Of a DNA stretch of 64,000 nucleotides, positions 59,500 through 64,000 are shown piece by piece; within the stretch, counting starts at the first letter, position 1; every line of letters begins with the position of its first letter. Origin of the DNA: Gymnopilus junonius (Eukaryota > Basidiomycota > Agaricomycetes > Agaricales > Galerinaceae); assembly GCA_015501075.1 (NCBI GenBank), contig JADNYJ010000083.1:62001-126000 (forward strand), given 5' to 3'. A program made the position numbers and the translations under genes. Below the pieces are notes generated by a model. The model was not told the origin of the DNA, did not search any database, and saw nothing but the letters and a program-made list of their open reading frames with translations.

Positions 59500-60460
59500 G
59501 GCTTTTTTTCCATTGTTGGTGAACCCTATTCCACAAGGAACACTTTTCTTCCACCAGAGTGGTCCGAAAATCTAGCTTTGTGGGTGTCTTGATAAATGTC
59601 ATGGTGCCAACATTCAGTGCTACATTGCACAATTACTGTCAACAGCTGTTATCTATTGGAAAGTCCCCCTTTTCATCCTTGTCTCCAGTTTGCCTGAACC
59701 TCCCATCCATGATTCATTCAATTCCTATGATCTTCGTGATATCATTAACACTGTAGTTCTACATGAACATTACCTTCCCATTCTGAAATAAAGCATTATT
59801 TTGGGACAGAATTTGACCACATGAAGCTGATGCATCCCTTAAGAACATACATCCCGGCATCATGGCCATCTTCTCAGATCATCCAATCTCTGGTTCAACA
59901 TGCTGCTGGGAAGTTTGTCTATGCTTCTACTGTGATTAAATAAATACATTGATTCTGCCCAACATCGACCCATCGAATGCCTAGATGCCATTCTCAGGAT
60001 CAATAATTCCATAGGAGATATCCCATTTGCAGAACTCAACTGTCTATATTGTCATATATTTGCCTCTGTCCATTAAACACATCCTAGGAGCTGTCCTCTT
60101 CGCTCAGTGCCTCTTCTCACATAAGACAGCTGCCAATGACCCCGAGCTCCCAATCACCGTCACTGACCAATGGTTCCTCGAAGAGCTTCTCTCTCTCAAC
60201 CGGGGCAACATCTCCTTCATCCTCACCAACCTGCACTCAATCCTCAGTGTCCCCAACTCATGTCAAAACCCTATTGCAGCTGCATTGCAACTGGAGGAAC
60301 CAAGTCAGGTGAGACTGGCATCCATATCCTTCACAGCTCACTCATCGATTTCCTCACTGATTGATTGTGGGCTGGGAGGTATTTCATCGACTCCATGAAA
60401 GTCCATGCTGAACTCGCATGTGAATCTGCTCAGAATCTGCTTTCTGGTATGTAGGTGCCT
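59500..60460 (+). pseudogene. NACHT-domain NLR-like protein fragment
   Basis: In shifting plus frames I read PLFILVSSLPEPPIHDSFNS (the Sensor-1-like TSRPEP motif of fungal NACHT domains), then VTDQWFLEELLSLNRGNISF, ILTNLHSILSVPN, and HILHSSLIDFLTD with YFIDSMKVHAELACESAQNL. This is the order seen at the C-terminal side of agaricomycete NACHT/NLR ATPases. Frames are broken and the P-loop part is absent, so it is a relic. Confidence 0.5.
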
Positions 60461-61054
60461 TTTCTGGTCTTTTCATTCCGAGGTTCTGGGTTTTTGACTG
60501 CTGACCTGGAATTTTCTGATTCCGTTTTATTGACAGGGTATAAATTTGTCCATCAATATGCTGGTCAAGCACTCTTGACACATTGTCAGTATTCAGTGCT
60601 CACCCAGGAATTACTGATGAATCTACTCAATTTCGACTTACCAATCTGGCTGATGACATGCAAAACCTGGAATGATAGCAGAGGTGCATTCAACCAGGCC
60701 TGGGCCGAATTGCCACATCTCTTCCAATGGTTCAAAATCCTGGTATGTCTTCCAAGTCGGCCTTCAGTACCTCACCTTTTACCTCCATCAATCGGAACCT
60801 CAAGATGAACTCATCACCTATCTGAAATGAATAAGTTGGATCCTATTAGAGCACAAGAGCTTCCACGGTTAGCATGGGCTGAAGACAAGACTAAGCTCAA
60901 GGAAGCCGTTGCTGGCTACTTGAAGGCTGGTCTTCATTCTAGCATAATTTATTTATCACGCTAATTCTTTCTCTGTTGTATTAGCAGTGTAAAGCCCAAT
61001 CCATGACAGAGCGGAGTCAAGGCCCCACGTAACATTTTTTATACCCCTCGTCAA

Positions 61055-61965
61055 CTATGTAGCCAACTTGACAACAAGATTGTCCAAGGTGGAATGAAGA
61101 CCGAAGTCCTGCAGGGGTTGCAACTTCACAGTAATGATAGGATCTGCAGAAAGATCAGGCTGTATTCGTGGCTCATAAAGAGTCACAGGGTGGTTATCCA
61201 AATGGTCAGAGATCATCATGTCAGACACGTTCATGGAGACCATAATGTTTTGTGGTTTTACATCTGTTCAATTTTTTCTTTAACATTGGTCAGAAAAGAA
61301 AGAAAATAAAATAAAGCCTGATCACCTCTGTGAACCAAGTCACAATCACGATGAAGGTAATCAAGTGTGAGGAGAACCTGCTTGATGATCCGCTTTGCAA
61401 TATGCAATGAAAAGATGTGGTTCAGTTGTGTTTTTTGAAGAGACAACATATCTGACCCCAAGACATTGAAGACAAGAGACATATGAGGGCTGTGGTAGCT
61501 GTCAGACACAAGTGAATCCTGGAGAATGAGACAGTGCTGATATCCTGGATGGTTTGGATTCATAGTGGCCACCCGTCAGGCAGAAGAAAGTTCCCAATAC
61601 TTTTTGTAAACAATCCCAGCCGTTATATTTACGGTCAGCACTTTGAGTGCCAGAAAATGTTTTTCAGTCAAATTAGTATCAAAAGGAATAATAGCAATAT
61701 GTGTTGGCAAGTACAGTGGACTCACTTGCTGAACTTGATGAGCCAGATGCTTGAATTGGAACCAATCACTATCATGATTGCAAATATGGATCCACAAGTC
61801 TGACACTCCTAGTGCCATTGTCCCCGGTGCCAGCAATGCTACTACCGTCCCCAGCCCTCTCATAACTGCAGAGGTATGCTTATCGCGATAATTGGCAGAG
61901 TATAGAATTAGATTGAGGTTGCTGTCTGTGGGAACCTCCTTTGCTTGAAGGTAAGTTGATCGCAA
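61055..61965 (-). pseudogene. SRPK-like protein kinase relic
   Basis: Three consecutive minus frames give LALKVLTVNITAGIVYKKYW with ELSSA (ATP-site lysine region), NPNHPGYQHCLILQDSLVSD then SYHSPHMSLVFNVLGSDMLS, and LTLDYLHRDCDLVH. After a probable intron comes VKPQNIMVSMNVSDMM. This is the agaricomycete SRPK family pattern, in which kinases phosphorylate SR-rich proteins. The C-lobe ends early (KLAT, then stop), so the copy is incomplete. Confidence 0.6.
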
Positions 61966-62205
61966 AATGGGTACTGCAATCTACACAAGTAATGTCAAGG
62001 GTTTGAAAGTTTGAAAATGGTATTTTCTACTTCGTTTCATCCTGCTTCGTCGACATCTACCCTACAACTTTGAAGCTGGATGATAAAACGTAGATATAGG
62101 GCTTGTGGCTATAAATAACTCACACTTAGGAGGTTGGGCACTGCGAACTCCATGGTCAATCGATCTTTCCTTCCAACCACCATCTTCAATACTCTATACT
62201 ACAAG

Positions 62206-62500
62206 GATGAGCATTGAAGTCATCGATTTTGGACCCTTCCTCAATGAATCTCACAAGCAAGGCATAGCTGATGCTATCCTGACATTGTTCCAGACAATCA
62301 GTTTTGTCTATTTGGTGAATCATGGCTTACCTCAAGATAGGATAAGCGCTATGTTCAAGTGGGTACATCCTTATTCATTCCTAGTAATAACTCAGCCAAC
62401 TTTTCAATACTGTTCTGATCGACCAGTCGAACAATTTGTTCTCTCAACCCATGGAGGTAAACAATTGGCTCTGCATCCAGCGTCAGGCGCTCATCACTGA
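62206..62500 (+). pseudogene. 2-oxoglutarate/Fe(II) oxygenase N-terminal fragment (isopenicillin N synthase-like)
   Basis: Start MSIEVIDFGPFLNESHKQG, then ADAILTLFQTISFVYLVNHG and LPQDRISAMF: the DIOX_N motif. After an intron-like stretch comes GKQLALHPASGAHH, and the frame ends. The catalytic HxD...H core is missing. TATAAATA occurs near 62110. Probably a truncated copy. Confidence 0.5.
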
Positions 62501-63856
62501 GGGTGGGTATCCCTTTCTACTCATCATTGCCCTTACATCACTCTATTCATTCCGAGTTTCTATGTAGGTTACTCTTCTCCAGGATGAGAAAAGGTCACAC
62601 AACTATCACCTGACACCGATTCCTGTAATCTGGTGGGATGACAATGATCACACTCTCTTCCACTGGAATCCATTTTCTCAGCCAATATCTTCCTATTTGA
62701 TAACAGAACTTAGGGTTAGGTTGTGCCAGATTCCCACTGCATATTATTTCACAGACACAAGGCATTGGCAGGTCAAGGTGAAGGTCAGTTCGTTGGCCAT
62801 GCTTTGACATGAACAATTCTGAGATAGTATACCAAACCACCTCTTCTGTCAGGAGTTGCACTTAGTAGGTGGTACAGTGGGAAAATGTCCTCCTTCGCTT
62901 CTCTGGCCATTATGACCTCAATTGGGTCTTGAAGTGTTTTCATTACAGAAAATACATGCCCAAAGTCTTGCGACTGAGACTGAAATATGTCAATGGTGCT
63001 GCCTTTTCTATAGCATCCTTTTTGTACTGCAGACTTCAGTCGAACAGGTCTCTGATTCAAACAGGCTCTTTGTGTGATTAACTAAGTCTGTAAGGTATCC
63101 AGCCTTCCTGAGGAATGAGGTGGTCCAATTCAGTCCTGGCTATATATTCACTGTGAATGTGAAGAGAGAACCTTGATTGATGTGAGAGGCAGGTTTATGG
63201 TGGCAGAGCAAAAGAGGGAGAACTGTCCTCCCCTGTATTCTTTCTTTCACAGTCATTATGCTCTGTCAGCACCTTCCTCCCTGTCAAATAGAATCAAATT
63301 GGATTGAAAATCAATGCAGTAGTTTATACATGAATATAAGTAATAGATACTTTTCTTATATGTTAATGTATTATATTGGGAAGTGAGTTGAGGAGTAAGT
63401 ATTGCGAGAGGAGGAAAATGATGTCAAATGTCTGTATTTTTTGTCCACCTGCATCACAATTAGAATCAGAATGAGAAGCTCACTTAGGGTTGCCGAAGTT
63501 CAGTTCCAAACTGTCAGTTCGGACCCGAACTGGCCGAACTGAACAGTCGGTTCTGTTCTGTTCAGGTTCAGTCCGGCTGTGGCATGCAGAGGTTCGGTTC
63601 TCAGTTCTTATTCTTCGAGATATCTGAGGACCGGGTTCGAACTGGTCCAAACCAAACTTATAGGCATAATTTTACTCATTTTTTTGGGCTCAAATGAGGG
63701 CCAAGAGGTCGAAATATCGAGGATTTCGGGGCTTGATGGCTTGCAAGAGGAATTTAGTCGGAGCTTGAATCGACGTACAGCTATGCGCGTGCAAAAAAAA
63801 TCAACATAAACCTTATTTCCATTATTCGCAAATCAGCGCCGCACCCATTCTCACTA
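62501..63856. other. Unassigned relic and promoter region
   Basis: Minus frames at 62595-62861 and 62785-63060 read as one broken protein (QDFGHVFSVMKTLQDPIEVI; EAKEDIFPLYHLLSATPDR) that I do not recognise. TTAGGGTTAGG occurs at 62711-62722. From about 63500 to 63600 the sequence is rich in GAAC/GTTC words (GAACTGGCCGAACTGAAC). Confidence 0.35.
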
Positions 63857-64000
63857 TGCCAGGCTCCGACGATGACACACCAGCTCTGAACGCAGATGGC
63901 ACGCTCAAGGATGCCGGCGAAATCACTTGGTTGAACTCACCAAGTGATGAACGACGCAACCTTGCTGATGACCTGAAGAAGCGTAAGCGAGCAAACTCCT
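63857..64000 (+). CDS. Start of an unknown gene, runs off the window
   Basis: ATG at 63857 opens MPGSDDDTPALNADGTLKDA, then GEITWLNSPSDERRNLADDL followed by KKRKRANS, uninterrupted to the end. An acidic start followed by a basic cluster suggests a nuclear protein. Similar leaders occur before transposase-like proteins in agaricomycetes, but too little is visible to decide. Confidence 0.4.

Noticed and set aside
61258..61572. Intact protein kinase gene
   Set aside because: N-lobe and catalytic loop are readable only across separate frames and the C-lobe is missing, so I call it a relic.

Overview
The window looks like nuclear DNA of a filamentous basidiomycete, most likely an agaricomycete. 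Genes are dense and split by 50-80 bp introns with GT(AAG/GAG)T donors. Family content is typical of mushrooms: F-box proteins, DUF6699, HNH_2-type proteins, a Lac12-like sugar porter, a membrane-anchored A1 peptidase and SRPK/NACHT relics. Calls were made by reading translations by eye; no database was searched.

Layout. 1-32 kb is ordinary chromosome arm. It holds an F-box/LRR-like gene (minus, 1.2-2.9 kb), a gene-poor stretch with decayed duplicated segments, an SDR oxidoreductase (minus, 10.1-11.3 kb), a membrane aspartic peptidase (minus, 13.5-16.2 kb), an AKAP7/ASCC1-like 2H phosphoesterase (plus, 17.1-19.3 kb), a sugar transporter (plus, 19.9-22.1 kb), a hypothetical gene (plus, 22.4-23.5 kb), an F-box gene (minus, 24.0-25.7 kb), an HNH-like gene (minus, 26.0-27.2 kb), and a DUF6699 gene with a GW/WG-rich N-terminus (minus, 27.5-29.2 kb). 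Next is an intronless gene for a mitochondrial-looking PPR protein ending in a DYW-type cytidine deaminase domain (plus, 29.65-31.36 kb), which is the most surprising single gene.

32-54.6 kb looks subtelomeric. Two tandem, same-orientation, endonuclease-less Penelope-like (Coprina-type) retroelements each start at a TTAGGG hexamer. The orientation fits copying of the RNA 3' end onto a chromosome end lying to the right. Beyond them is a 13-kb block (41.3-54.5 kb) of different codon and sequence style. It carries a small hypothetical gene, a gene with a ParB-like GNHR motif, and a convergent large gene fusing zinc fingers/DUF3505, a tyrosine-recombinase-like domain and a RecQ-type helicase (TLH-like). 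The block is sprinkled with about 23 copies of a ~30-bp imperfect palindrome, in introns, exons and spacers, and has a second palindrome array in front of the ParB-like gene. At its right edge are two tiny stubs of the retroelement 3' end, again starting with TTAGGG.

54.6-63.8 kb is a gene graveyard: JmjC-like, importin-like, NACHT, SRPK and 2OG-oxygenase fragments, an 833-bp TIR element and a 19-bp minisatellite. A new gene starts at 63857 and runs off the window.

Quality caveat. Many genes here show single-base losses, mostly inside short homopolymers, that break otherwise convincing reading frames. In one case one retroelement copy can be compared directly with the other. I regard most of these as probable sequencing or consensus errors, so 'broken' does not automatically mean pseudogene.
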